64,000 nucleotides of DNA, taken from NCBI GenBank assembly GCA_017463245.1, contig JAFTPN010000082.1, positions 32,012-96,011 on the forward strand, written 5' to 3'. Each line of letters begins with the position of its first letter. Positions within the stretch are counted from its first letter, which is position 1. Below, in pieces: positions 54,762 through 63,529 of this stretch. A model generated the notes under the pieces. The model saw only the letters and a list, made by a program, of their open reading frames with translations, had not been told where the DNA came from and searched no databases. The translations under genes and the position numbers were made by a program. This DNA comes from Clostridia bacterium. Lineage in GTDB: Bacteria; Bacillota; Clostridia; Christensenellales; Aristaeellaceae.

Positions 54762-57700
54762 TTACTCAACCGGAACGAGCAGGAACAGCCCATCAACATG
54801 CGTTTCAAAGGTCAGTCTGCCATTTTCAAAGGTAAAGTCAACCTCCGTCCATACCTCTGTGCGCTCCGTCGTTTCCGTTGCCGGGGTCACATCCACGCGC
54901 ACCAGCTTGAATTCGGCATACTTCTCTGCATCCAGAGGCAGGGAGACGGAAACCTTTCCGTTGAAAGGCTCAACATATCCAGCAAACTCATAAGCCGCTG
55001 TGAAAGCGTACAGCACACCGTCGAAAGGCGCGTCCAGTTCACGCACAATCTGCTCGCCGCGGAGAAGCCTATTGTTGATGTGCACGGCTTTGATCGTGGC
55101 TCCGCTCACTACGCCAAAGATGGCCCTCTCATGATCGCCGCAGACCGGGCAGACCGTCCGAATGGTTTCCGTATCGCCGTCCTTCACGGTCACTTCATAC
55201 AGCGTGCATTCAGCGGTTCTTTCATGGCTGCAGCCATAACGTTTGCATTCTGCACTGTTCGTGCCATCCTGATTGGGATACCACAGATCATACCAATGTT
55301 CGAGCGCAGCAGTCTGATCGGCTTTGTAGCTGTCCTTGCAGCGGGAGCAGGTATAGGTTGTGTAGCCTTGCTTTGTGCAGGTGGGCTTAGTCACAACGGC
55401 AGCATAATCATGTCCCAGCTTTTCAGCCAGCACAGCGCCGCAGCCGTCGCGGGTGCAAAGCTGATCGTTGGTGCAGTCTGCCTCTGCGCCGGGAAGGTGT
55501 CCCAGCACTGCACCATACTCATCGCGGCAGACCTTGCACACAGCCTTGGCGGTGCAAGTCGCCTCGCCGCCGTAGCAGTCCTTGGTTTCCTTGTGGCTTG
55601 CGTCGTTCCGGCACACACGGGTGTGGGTGCCGTCGCCATTGGACACACTCTTGCCCCATTTGTGCCCGGTGGCCGGGATGTAAGCCGCGTCGCAGACCTC
55701 GCACACACCGTCCTCGGTGCAGGTGGCCTCGCCGCCGGTGTGGTAACCAAATACATACCCCTGGCAGGTCTGACAATATTTCCAGTGGCGTCCGCTGTTA
55801 TGCTCCCATTCGGTGGGCAGGCCAGTGTGGTTGTTGTAGTCCATATGCCCGTATTCACTGTTGCAGACGGCGCAGATGGTGCCGGTCACGCAGGTAGCTG
55901 CGGTGCCGGGGCTGTGTTTCTCGAATTCATAATATCCGCAGGCAGAACAAGTGCGCATATGCTCCGCCGCGCCATTAATCACCCATTCACTCATCTGGCC
56001 TATGTGAGCCGTGGTGTCCCGATTGCCGTATTCACCTTCACAGATGGTGCAGACAGGCCCGGACACACAGTTGGCCGTACCGCCCGTGCAGTCGCCGAAC
56101 TCCTCATCGAGACAGGTCTTGCAGTAGCGGGAATGCGTGCCAGTCCCGCCCGCGGGCGTCCACTCCGAGAACGGGCCGGTGTGGGTGCTGGTCGGTTCGG
56201 TATAGGGTGCTTTGCACAGATCGCACACGGCGCCCCAATCACAGTTCGCCTTGCCGCCGTAGCATGTGCCGGTTTCGGTGTGGGTGGAATCGTTGAAGCA
56301 CTCGCGGGTGTGGGTGCCGTCGCCGTTGGACCACCAATCGCCCCAGTTGTGATTGCGGGCCGGGATGTAAGCCGCACCGCAGTCCTTGCACACGCCGTCC
56401 TCGGTGCAAGTCACCGTGCCGCCGTAGCAACCCTCGGTTTCGGTGTGAGCCGCGTCGTTCAGGCACACGCGGGTGTGAGTGCCGTCGCCGTTGGACTTCC
56501 ACTCGCCCCAGTCATGGCCGCCCAGGGAGGAACCATACTCCCTTTTGCAGTCTTCGCAAATGGGGCCGGATTCACAGGTGGCCGTGCCGCCGGTGTGGTC
56601 GGCATAGTCCTCATTCTCCCCGCAATCCTTGCAGTAGCGGTAATGCTGAATGGTGTTGCTGTACGTCCAGTTGGAGAACTCGCCGTGGTTGGTGGTGGAC
56701 AACTCGCCATACGTCTCGTCGCACACCTCGCACACGGCATACTGGTTGCAGGTGGCCGTGCCGCCGGTGTGGGTGCCATATTTCCAATTCAACCCGCAAT
56801 CCTTGCACCAGCGGTAATGCCGAGTTTCGTCGCAGGCAATCCAGTCGGAGAACTCGCCGTGGTTGGTGGTGGAATAATCGCCATACGCCTCGCCGCATTT
56901 CTCGCACTTAGCCTTCTCCGTGCAGGTGGCCGTGCCGCCGGTGTGGTCGGCATATTCCGTATCCCCGCACATCGTGCACCAGCGGTAATGCTGAGTGTCG
57001 TAGTAGGCAATCCAGTCGGAGAACTCGCCGTGGTTGGTGGTGGACAAATCGCCATACGACCGGTTGCACACCTCGCACTTAGCCCTCTGCCAGCAGGTGG
57101 CCGTGCCGCCGGTGTGGTTGCCATATTGCTTATTCTGCCCGCAAACCGTGCAGTAGCGGTAATGCTGAGTCTCGTCGTAGCTAATCCAGTTGGTGAACTC
57201 GCCGTGGGTGGTGGACAAATCGCCATAATCATGGCCGCACACCTCGCACACAGCCAGCGTCGCGCAGGTGGCCGTGCCGCCGGTGTGGTTGGCATATTGC
57301 TTATTCTGCCCGCACTCCGTGCAGTAGCGGTAATGCTGAGTGCCGTCGTATCTTTCCCAGTCGGAGAACTCGCCGTGGGGGGACAACTCGCCATAATCAT
57401 GGCCGCACACCTCGCACATGGCATACCGGCTGCAGGTGGCCGTGCCGCCGGTGTGCTTGCCGTTGGCATTGTAATACTGATCGCCGCATTCAGTGCAGAT
57501 GGGCCCACAGGAGTCGTCGCCGCCGGTGTGGTCGGCATATTCCAAATCCCAGCAAAGCGTACAGTAGCGGATATGCTGAGCGTGATTGTACGGATTCCAG
57601 TCACTGAACTCGCCGTGGTTGCCGTTGGCATTGTAATACTGCGTGTTGCAGACAGAGCAGGTGGGCATACAGGAGTCGTCGCCGCCGGTGTGGTTGCCAT

Positions 57701-57878
57701 ATACCTCCGTACCGCAGTCAGGGCAAATGCCGGAATGCTGCTCCGCGTCAAAGTCCTGCCAAACAACGTTATCGATATTTGGATGCGTACAGGGCTCTGC
57801 ATTTGACGCTAACGCGCTGGTAGCCGCCAGCAGGAGCAGCAGGGTCGTCAGCAGGGCAAGAAACAGTTTCTTCTTCAT
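54762..57878 (-). CDS. Exported Cys/His-rich tandem-repeat protein
   Basis: A 1038-residue protein with a signal peptide (about residues 1-24). From residue 60 it holds 14 tandem units of about 25-60 residues, most starting HTGG-(T/D)-(A/D)-(T/S)-C and containing two CxxC-type pairs, for example C-x-x-C-G near the middle (CEVCG, CTECG) and a YRYC-x-x-C pair. Units from the ninth on begin CYGG. A C-terminal all-beta region of about 120 residues without cysteines closes the protein. The cysteines and histidines look like metal-binding pairs, but I recognise no proven function; similar repeats occur in surface proteins of gut Clostridia by memory. No LPxTG, GW or S-layer motif is seen. The ATG at 57878 was chosen because the signal peptide starts there. 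Confidence 0.85.
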   Translation of the reverse strand: MKKKLFLALLTTLLLLLAATSALASNAEPCTHPNIDNVVWQDFDAEQHSGICPDCGTEVYGNHTGGDDSCMPTCSVCNTQYYNANGNHGEFSDWNPYNHAQHIRYCTLCWDLEYADHTGGDDSCGPICTECGDQYYNANGKHTGGTATCSRYAMCEVCGHDYGELSPHGEFSDWERYDGTQHYRYCTECGQNKQYANHTGGTATCATLAVCEVCGHDYGDLSTTHGEFTNWISYDETQHYRYCTVCGQNKQYGNHTGGTATCWQRAKCEVCNRSYGDLSTTNHGEFSDWIAYYDTQHYRWCTMCGDTEYADHTGGTATCTEKAKCEKCGEAYGDYSTTNHGEFSDWIACDETRHYRWCKDCGLNWKYGTHTGGTATCNQYAVCEVCDETYGELSTTNHGEFSNWTYSNTIQHYRYCKDCGENEDYADHTGGTATCESGPICEDCKREYGSSLGGHDWGEWKSNGDGTHTRVCLNDAAHTETEGCYGGTVTCTEDGVCKDCGAAYIPARNHNWGDWWSNGDGTHTRECFNDSTHTETGTCYGGKANCDWGAVCDLCKAPYTEPTSTHTGPFSEWTPAGGTGTHSRYCKTCLDEEFGDCTGGTANCVSGPVCTICEGEYGNRDTTAHIGQMSEWVINGAAEHMRTCSACGYYEFEKHSPGTAATCVTGTICAVCNSEYGHMDYNNHTGLPTEWEHNSGRHWKYCQTCQGYVFGYHTGGEATCTEDGVCEVCDAAYIPATGHKWGKSVSNGDGTHTRVCRNDASHKETKDCYGGEATCTAKAVCKVCRDEYGAVLGHLPGAEADCTNDQLCTRDGCGAVLAEKLGHDYAAVVTKPTCTKQGYTTYTCSRCKDSYKADQTAALEHWYDLWYPNQDGTNSAECKRYGCSHERTAECTLYEVTVKDGDTETIRTVCPVCGDHERAIFGVVSGATIKAVHINNRLLRGEQIVRELDAPFDGVLYAFTAAYEFAGYVEPFNGKVSVSLPLDAEKYAEFKLVRVDVTPATETTERTEVWTEVDFTFENGRLTFETHVDGLFLLVPVE
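56578..57455 (-). repeat. Six tandem nucleotide repeats of 168-174 bp
   Basis: The 20-mer GTGGCCGTGCCGCCGGTGTG recurs exactly at 56578, 56752, 56926, 57097, 57268 and 57436 (plus strand). It encodes HTGGTAT on the minus strand. The near-identical spacing and sequence allow slippage or recombination that would change repeat number. Confidence 0.85.
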
Positions 57879-57940
57879 GGGAACACCATCCTTCATCACA
57901 TTGGGGATATCAACGCTTTCCAGGATTGACAGGGGCTGCG

Positions 57941-58231
57941 TCAGGCCGTATCCTCGGCTTCCCGCAGCGCATCGTGGTAGCACACGCCGATCAGGTCGCC
58001 GGGCTCCTGCCTGACAAGGTGATCGCAGGAGCCGCAGTCGCCGTGGGGACCTTGGGCATAGGGGCAGCTGTCGTGGGTGATGTTGCGCCATCGTCGGCCC
58101 GAGGGCGTGCGGCGCGGCTCATCCTCGAAGTAGGGATAGTCCCCGATCCAGACGCGGCAGTCCTCATCATAGGTGAAGGCGACATGCAGTGCATCCCCAT
58201 CGATGGTATACACCCTGTGCTTTTGCTCCAT
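57941..58231 (-). CDS. Small Cys-rich protein of unknown function
   Basis: A 96-residue soluble protein whose second half holds four cysteines and several histidines (SCPYAQGPHGDCGSCDHLVR, then GVCYHD), a possible metal or Fe-S site. The first half reads DALHVAFTYDEDCRVWIGDYPYF. GGGAGGTG lies 8 nt before the ATG at 58231 and a promoter lies just upstream, so it is a real gene. It is 62 nt before the Cys/His repeat gene on the same strand, which suggests a shared transcript. No family was recognised. Confidence 0.75.
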   Translation of the reverse strand: MEQKHRVYTIDGDALHVAFTYDEDCRVWIGDYPYFEDEPRRTPSGRRWRNITHDSCPYAQGPHGDCGSCDHLVRQEPGDLIGVCYHDALREAEDTA

Positions 58232-58265
58232 ATCGGGTTCACCTCCCAGTTATTTTTCATGATAG

Positions 58266-58300
58266 TATTATAACTCACCATTCCTTTTCCGTGAAGGGTA
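58266..58300 (-). promoter_or_regulatory. Promoter of the small Cys-rich protein gene
   Basis: On the minus strand a perfect TATAAT (near 58270-58275) with TTCACG 17 nt upstream. It lies 40-70 nt before the gene. Confidence 0.6.
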
Positions 58301-58383
58301 ATGAAAACGTTTACAATGTGCCAATTTTGTCCCAAAACGAAGAAATCCGTTCGTTTTGGCGAACGGATCATGGATAGCGATCA

Positions 58384-59595
58384 TTATTGGAGCATGAAGC
58401 GGTCAAGCATATCCCGGTCATGGATGCCCAGCTTTTCATAGATGGACGCAATGTGGCGGTTCACGGTGCGCACGGACAACTCGAGGTGCCCGGCGATCTC
58501 GCGGATCTTCCAGCCCCGGTTGTACAGCATGGCAATGGTGAACTCCATGGTGGTCAGGTTATCGGCCACATCGCGGTTCGCCTCAAGGTTGTGCACCTTG
58601 CGCCAGCCGCTGCTGTACTTTTCCGTCAGCTTCACGATGCGGCGCAGCACATCGGGCGCAGCCTTGCTGAAGTAGACCTCCACCATGCCCTGCAAAAGCC
58701 CGTGATGCTCCACAAAGGGCTGGAGCAGCCCGTCCGGCTGGGCGATTTTCCACGCCTTGTCCATATGGGCGCGGGCTTCATCGACGCGCTTCATATTGAT
58801 CAGCGCGATGACGGCTGCCACATGGGTGTATACCGCCGCAATGGGATACTGCTCCGGGCTCAGGGCGAGGCTGAGCTCCGCGATGGTCAGGCACTTCCCG
58901 TAATCCTTGGCAAGGTATGCCTTGTGCGCAAGCACGCAGCAGGCATACTGGCGGAAACCGCCCGGCAGCTGGGCAAGGTGCTCCTCCATCGGCGGGACAT
59001 CCGCCAATGGCAGGCGGAAATCCACCGCGATCAGGTTGCTGGCGAAGACGGCAAGCGCCCGAACCTGCGCCGGTGCGCCGGAAGTCAGCGCTGCACTCGA
59101 CTGCTCGCTCAGGTTCAGCATGGCAAACTTCGCCAGGTGGCTGTGTTCACGCCCCAGATTGGCAAAGACGCAGATCAGGTTGGCAGAGAACCGCAATCCG
59201 GGATCATGGCTGACCATGTGGGGTTCGGCAAGCTGCGCGGCCTGCTCTGCATCGCCCGCGAACAGATAGTACTCCGCCAGGGCGATCTGCCGGTCATCTG
59301 CATCGGGCATGGCGTCTGCGGTTTCCCTTGCCCGTCCCACGGGATAGGTACTGTTGAGCAGCGGCATGGCCAGCCGTAAAGGCGTAAGCTGATACGCATC
59401 GGACATGCCATGATGGGCGGCACTGCGCATCTGAGCAGCCGTCAGCGGCTCGGCGTTCCTGGGGATCATCCAGGCGCGCCCGTAGCGCATTGCCCCGGGC
59501 AGCCTTCCCTCAGCGGCCCATTTCTGAATGGCGCGGGTCGTTACGCCCAGGCGCAGCGCCGCTTCCTGCGCGGTCTCAAATTCCGCTTTCATCAT
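58384..59595 (-). CDS. LuxR-type transcriptional regulator with N-terminal excisionase-like HTH
   Basis: A 403-residue protein with two DNA-binding ends. Residues 5-50 form a MerR/excisionase-like helix-turn-helix (TAQEAALRLGVTTRAIQKWAAEGRLPGAMRYGRAWMIP); residues 340-400 form a LuxR/GerE helix-turn-helix (GWKIREIAGHLELSVRTVNRHIASIYEKLGI). The 290 residues between them are helical and TPR-like (repeated AEYYLFAGDAEQAAQLAEP types). The double arrangement is uncommon. It is encoded on the same strand and just upstream of the Cys-rich pair, so it may control them. The ATG at 59595 has AGGTG 7 nt upstream. Confidence 0.85.
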   Translation of the reverse strand: MMKAEFETAQEAALRLGVTTRAIQKWAAEGRLPGAMRYGRAWMIPRNAEPLTAAQMRSAAHHGMSDAYQLTPLRLAMPLLNSTYPVGRARETADAMPDADDRQIALAEYYLFAGDAEQAAQLAEPHMVSHDPGLRFSANLICVFANLGREHSHLAKFAMLNLSEQSSAALTSGAPAQVRALAVFASNLIAVDFRLPLADVPPMEEHLAQLPGGFRQYACCVLAHKAYLAKDYGKCLTIAELSLALSPEQYPIAAVYTHVAAVIALINMKRVDEARAHMDKAWKIAQPDGLLQPFVEHHGLLQGMVEVYFSKAAPDVLRRIVKLTEKYSSGWRKVHNLEANRDVADNLTTMEFTIAMLYNRGWKIREIAGHLELSVRTVNRHIASIYEKLGIHDRDMLDRFMLQ

Positions 59596-59782
59596 CTGGA
59601 TGCACCTGCCTTCATACTTGCATTATACGCTCATTGCAGCTGAAATTGCAAGCGAACCTCCTTGATGTTTTGTCGCGGCTGGGAAATCGAGGGGTAGTCC
59701 TCGTCAGATCGTTCAAGATGTAATTCAGGCAGCACCTCCGCGTTGGCGCGGGCGAGCCACGTGGATGAAACGCAGTTGTTAA

Positions 59783-61456
59783 TCAGAATACAACAGAAAC
59801 AGCCGTGCCCTCCTGCGGCTTGCTTTCCAGCTTCACCTGCGCCTGATGCACCTCCGCCACATGCTTGACGATGGCAAGGCCCAGGCCGGTGCTGCCAGCG
59901 GGGCTCCCGCCGCCGGTCTGCCGGGAGTGGCTCTTGTCCACCCGGTAGAAGCGCTCAAACACATGAGCCTGATGCTTCTCGGGGATGCCAATGCCGGTGT
60001 CCTGCACCGTGCAGCAGACCCTGCCGCCTTCCTGCGCCAGCTGAACGGTCACCTTGCCGCCGCTGGGCGTGTACTTGATGGCGTTGTCGATCAGGTTGTG
60101 GAACAGCTCCCGCAGCAACACAGGGTAGCCCTCCACGGTAGCGTTGCAGCCTTCAACGGCCAGCGCAACGCCCTTTTCCTGTGCGATGGGGTCGAAAGTG
60201 TCCGCCAGCGCATTCAGCATGGGCAGCAGCGGGACAAACTCCTTTGCGCCAAGACCCTGCTTCTCGTCCAGCCGGGACAATTCGAGGATGTCGTTGACCA
60301 GCGCCACCAGACGCTTGGCCTCTGCGCGGATCTTCCCTGCAAAGACGGGCACGTCCTCCTGCTTGGCGATGCCGCTCTCGATGATCTCCGCATAGCCGGA
60401 GATGGACGTGAGCGGCGTTTTCAATTCGTGGGACACGTTGGCGGTAAACTCCCGGCGGCTGGCCTCGGCGGCGTATCGCGCGGAAATATCCAGCGCCAGC
60501 AGCACCACGCCGCGCACCTTGTCCTCCCGCATCACGGGGCTGGCAAAAATGCGGTAGGTGCGGCTGTCACGGGGCAGCACCGCATCGCCGGATTCGCCCT
60601 TCTGCGCAGCCTTGACGATCTCCAGCACGGCGGCCTCCCGGCAGATGGTCAGCAGATCGCTTCCCTCCGCCAACGCGCTGTCTGCCGCGAAAATCGCCGC
60701 CGCGCTGCCGTTGATGGACAGGATGCGGTTGTCCTGGTCGATCAGCACCAGACCCTCGCGCATGTTCTCCATGATGGCATTCATGTCGGCGTGGGCGCGG
60801 GCGAGATCACGCATCTGCTGGCGGATCTGGCTGTACTGCTTGTCCATGCGGCTCAGCAGCGGGGCCAGCTCGTCGTAAACGTCGTTTGCCAGCGGCTCGT
60901 CCAGGTTCAGATCGTTGATGGGCTGCACGATCTGCCGGGAGGAATACCGGGCAATCAGCAGCGACAGCGCCGCGACCATCAGCAGCATCACAATGATCTG
61001 CGGAGCCACGTCCAGGAATATACCCAGCACGGAGGAACGCGTGCTGGCAATGCGCAGCACGTTCCCAGCAGCGGTGCGGCGGGCGTAATAAATGGTCATG
61101 TCGGAGAGCGTGTCGGAGTAACGGGTGCTTTCGCCTATGCCGGTTTCAAGGGCAGACTGCACCTCGGGGCGCTGCGCGTGGCTGTCCATGCGATCCTCGT
61201 CGGCGTCACTGTCGTAGAGCACCGTGCCGTCCGGGGCAATAAGCGTCACGCGGCTGGTGGGCTTCAGGGCGGAAAAGTAGCTCAGATCATCCTGCGTCAC
61301 GTCCAGTGCCCGGACGATGTAGTCCGCCTCCGTCCGCAGCTCAGTGGAGATCCGCGCCTCATACACATTGTACAGCGCGCCCACCAGCAGCGCGGAGGTC
61401 AGCAGCAGCGCCAGCACCGCCGTCAGCAGGATGTTGCGGAAAATGCGTCGCGTCAT
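59783..61456 (-). CDS. phoR: Phosphate regulon sensor histidine kinase
   Basis: A 557-residue membrane kinase. Two helices (about 10-32 and 155-180) flank a small extracytoplasmic sensor region; a PAS domain follows (MENMREGLVLIDQDNRILSINGSA), then HisKA with phospho-acceptor His343 (VSHELKTPLTSISGYAEII) and the HATPase domain (NLIDNAIKYTPSGG, DTGIGIPEKHQ, GSTGLGLAIVKHV). It phosphorylates the PhoB-type regulator encoded just upstream, which it overlaps by 4 nt. With pst genes and phoU in one operon, response to low phosphate is expected. The longer N-terminal frame enters phoB and is rejected. Confidence 0.92.
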   Translation of the reverse strand: MTRRIFRNILLTAVLALLLTSALLVGALYNVYEARISTELRTEADYIVRALDVTQDDLSYFSALKPTSRVTLIAPDGTVLYDSDADEDRMDSHAQRPEVQSALETGIGESTRYSDTLSDMTIYYARRTAAGNVLRIASTRSSVLGIFLDVAPQIIVMLLMVAALSLLIARYSSRQIVQPINDLNLDEPLANDVYDELAPLLSRMDKQYSQIRQQMRDLARAHADMNAIMENMREGLVLIDQDNRILSINGSAAAIFAADSALAEGSDLLTICREAAVLEIVKAAQKGESGDAVLPRDSRTYRIFASPVMREDKVRGVVLLALDISARYAAEASRREFTANVSHELKTPLTSISGYAEIIESGIAKQEDVPVFAGKIRAEAKRLVALVNDILELSRLDEKQGLGAKEFVPLLPMLNALADTFDPIAQEKGVALAVEGCNATVEGYPVLLRELFHNLIDNAIKYTPSGGKVTVQLAQEGGRVCCTVQDTGIGIPEKHQAHVFERFYRVDKSHSRQTGGGSPAGSTGLGLAIVKHVAEVHQAQVKLESKPQEGTAVSVVF

Positions 61457-62130
61457 GATTTTTCGCCTCCGAACCGATAGCCCACGCCGCGCACGGTTTC
61501 GATCATGTGGCCGCAATGTCCCATCTTGGTGCGCAGCGTTTGCACATGCACGTCCACGGTGCGGGTACCGCCGTCGTAGGCCATGTCCCAGATGCGCTCC
61601 AGTAGCTGCTCCCGGGTGAAGGCCGCGCCCGCGTTCTCCATCAGCAGGAGCAGCAGGTCGTACTCCTTGAGGGTCAGCGGCATTTCTGCGCCATCCACAA
61701 AGGCCTTGTGGGCGCGGCGGTCGATGGTCAGCGCGCCGCAGCGGAGGGTGTCAGCGGTTTCCTTGGGAGCCGTGCGGCGCAGGCGCGCCCGGATGCGCGC
61801 CACCAGCTCTGCCATGCCAAAGGGCTTCACCATGTAGTCATCCGCGCCGTAGTCAAGACCCTGCACCTTGTCCATCTCGGTGCCCTTGGCGGTCAGCATG
61901 ATGACCGGCGTTTCCGCCGTGCGGTGGTTCTCCCGCAGGAAGCGCAGCAGGGACAGGCCGTCCTCGCCCGGTAACATAATATCGAGCAGCACAAGGTCGG
62001 GCGTGTCCGCCGCTACGGCCTCGCGGAAGGACGCACCATCGGCGAATCCCTTGCAGGGCAGATTCATCTGCGTGAGGGTGTAGACCACCAGTTCCCGGAT
62101 GTTGTCGTCGTCTTCAACGTAATAGATCAT
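61453..62130 (-). CDS. phoB: PhoB-type response regulator
   Basis: A 225-residue OmpR/PhoB-family regulator. The receiver domain has acidic residues at its start (VEDDDN), the phospho-acceptor Asp50 (LLDIML) and a conserved Lys in MLTAKG. The winged-helix DNA-binding domain lies at about residues 130-225 (LTLKEYDLLLLLMENAGAAF, DVHVQTLRTKMG). It overlaps phoU by 4 nt (ATGA) and phoR by 4 nt. It probably activates the pst operon through pho boxes outside the window. Confidence 0.94.
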   Translation of the reverse strand: MIYYVEDDDNIRELVVYTLTQMNLPCKGFADGASFREAVAADTPDLVLLDIMLPGEDGLSLLRFLRENHRTAETPVIMLTAKGTEMDKVQGLDYGADDYMVKPFGMAELVARIRARLRRTAPKETADTLRCGALTIDRRAHKAFVDGAEMPLTLKEYDLLLLLMENAGAAFTREQLLERIWDMAYDGGTRTVDVHVQTLRTKMGHCGHMIETVRGVGYRFGGEKS

Positions 62131-62783
62131 GTGAGGAACACTCCCTTGTGTCGTCCAGTCAGCGCGTACTCCACCCACTCGGCAATGTTCTGCGCGTGGT
62201 CGCCGATGCGCTCGTAATACTTGGCGATCATCAGCAGGTCAATGGCCTGGGAGCCAGCCGCAGCATCATGGCGGATCGCGGCGATCAGCTCGTCCTTGAC
62301 CGTCACGAACAGCGCGTCAATCGCGTCGTCCATGGCCATGACTTCCTGCGCCAGCGTCAAATCCTTGCGGACATAAGCGTCCAGCGCGCCGGTCACCATG
62401 CGGATGGCGTTCTCCGCCATCTGGGGCAAGTGCGTCAATTCCTTGATATACGGCTCCTTGGACAGGTAGATCACCAGCTCGGCAATGTCGCTGGCCTGAT
62501 CGCCGATGCGCTCCATGTCCGTTATCATTTTAAGCGCGGAGGAGATCAAACGCAAGTCCCTTGCCACAGGTTGCTGCTGCGAGAGCAGCTTCAGGCACAG
62601 GGATTCGATGTCCCGCTCCGCCTGGTCCACCTCCTTATCAGCCGCGATGGCCTGCAAGGCAGCCTCCACATCCTGATTGACCAGCGCTGTGGTGGCATTG
62701 CGGATGGCGCTCTCGATCAGTGCGCCCATCTCCAGCAGCTCATGATTGAGCGTGTGCAGCTGCTCGTCAAAACGGTTTCTCAT
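62127..62783 (-). CDS. phoU: Phosphate transport system regulator PhoU
   Basis: A 218-residue, all-helical protein with two PhoU repeats, each with the conserved D-x-x-RIGDQA/HA motif (DMERIGDQASDIAE, YYERIGDHAQNIAE). PhoU couples the state of the Pst transporter to the PhoR kinase. It shares one base with the pstB stop codon (TGATG). Confidence 0.95.
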   Translation of the reverse strand: MRNRFDEQLHTLNHELLEMGALIESAIRNATTALVNQDVEAALQAIAADKEVDQAERDIESLCLKLLSQQQPVARDLRLISSALKMITDMERIGDQASDIAELVIYLSKEPYIKELTHLPQMAENAIRMVTGALDAYVRKDLTLAQEVMAMDDAIDALFVTVKDELIAAIRHDAAAGSQAIDLLMIAKYYERIGDHAQNIAEWVEYALTGRHKGVFLT

Positions 62784-63529
62784 CAGCCGAACCTCCCTGT
62801 GATGTAGTCCTCCGTGCGCTTATCCTGGGGCACGGAGAAGATCTTCGCCGTCTCATCGTACTCCACCACCTCGCCCAGCAGGAAGAACGCTGTCCTGTCG
62901 GAAATGCGCGCTGCCTGCTGCATGTTGTGGGTCACCATGACGATGGTGTAGTCCTGCTTCAGCTGGAGCGCCAGGTCTTCGATCTTGCTGGTGGAGATGG
63001 GGTCGAGGGCGGAGGTGGGCTCGTCCATGAGCAGCACTTCCGGCTCCACCGCCAGCGCACGGGCGATGCAAAGCCGCTGCTGCTGTCCGCCGGACAGGCC
63101 CAGCGCATCCTTCTTCAACCTGTCTTTCAGCTCGTCCCAGATGGCAGCGTTGCGCAGGCTGCGCTCGATGATGTCGTCCAGCTTGGCCTTGCTGCGGATG
63201 CCGTGGGTGCGCGGCCCGAAGGCGATGTTGTCGTAGATGCTCATGGGGAACGGGTTGGGCTTCTGGAACACCATGCCTACCCGCTTGCGCAGGAGAGCCG
63301 TGTCGATGTCCTTGTACACATCCACGCCGTCCAGCAGGACTTCGCCGGTGATCCTGCAGCCCTCAACGAGGTCGTTCATGCGGTTGAGGGTCTTGAGCAG
63401 GGTCGATTTTCCACAGCCGCTGGGGCCGATGAAGGCGGTAATCTCCTTCTCGCGGAGGGCCAGGTTCACGCCCTTCAAGGCATGGAAAGAACCATAATGT
63501 AAGTCAAGGTTGTTGATCTCTATCTTCAT
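62783..63529 (-). CDS. pstB: Phosphate ABC importer ATPase
   Basis: A 248-residue PstB. Walker [11 protein letters not shown]-loop [15 protein letters not shown], signature [15 protein letters not shown], Walker [14 protein letters not shown] and switch [14 protein letters not shown]. The [11 protein letters not shown] loop is characteristic of PstB. It overlaps pstA by 4 nt and provides energy for phosphate uptake. Confidence 0.97.
   Translation of the reverse strand: MKIEINNLDLHYGSFHALKGVNLALREKEITAFIGPSGCGKSTLLKTLNRMNDLVEGCRITGEVLLDGVDVYKDIDTALLRKRVGMVFQKPNPFPMSIYDNIAFGPRTHGIRSKAKLDDIIERSLRNAAIWDELKDRLKKDALGLSGGQQQRLCIARALAVEPEVLLMDEPTSALDPISTSKIEDLALQLKQDYTIVMVTHNMQQAARISDRTAFFLLGEVVEYDETAKIFSVPQDKRTEDYITGRFG

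Noticed and set aside
54798-57806. Open frame of about 1000 codons opposite the Cys/His repeat gene
   Set aside because: Shadow of the tandem repeats; no ribosome site, signal peptide or domain. The minus-strand gene has signal peptide, terminator and operon context.
59640-59782. Possible coding remnant on the minus strand between phoR and the LuxR-type gene (about 45 codons ending in LQFQLQ)
   Set aside because: It has no start with ribosome site and no recognised family; it may be a chance frame in GC-rich DNA.
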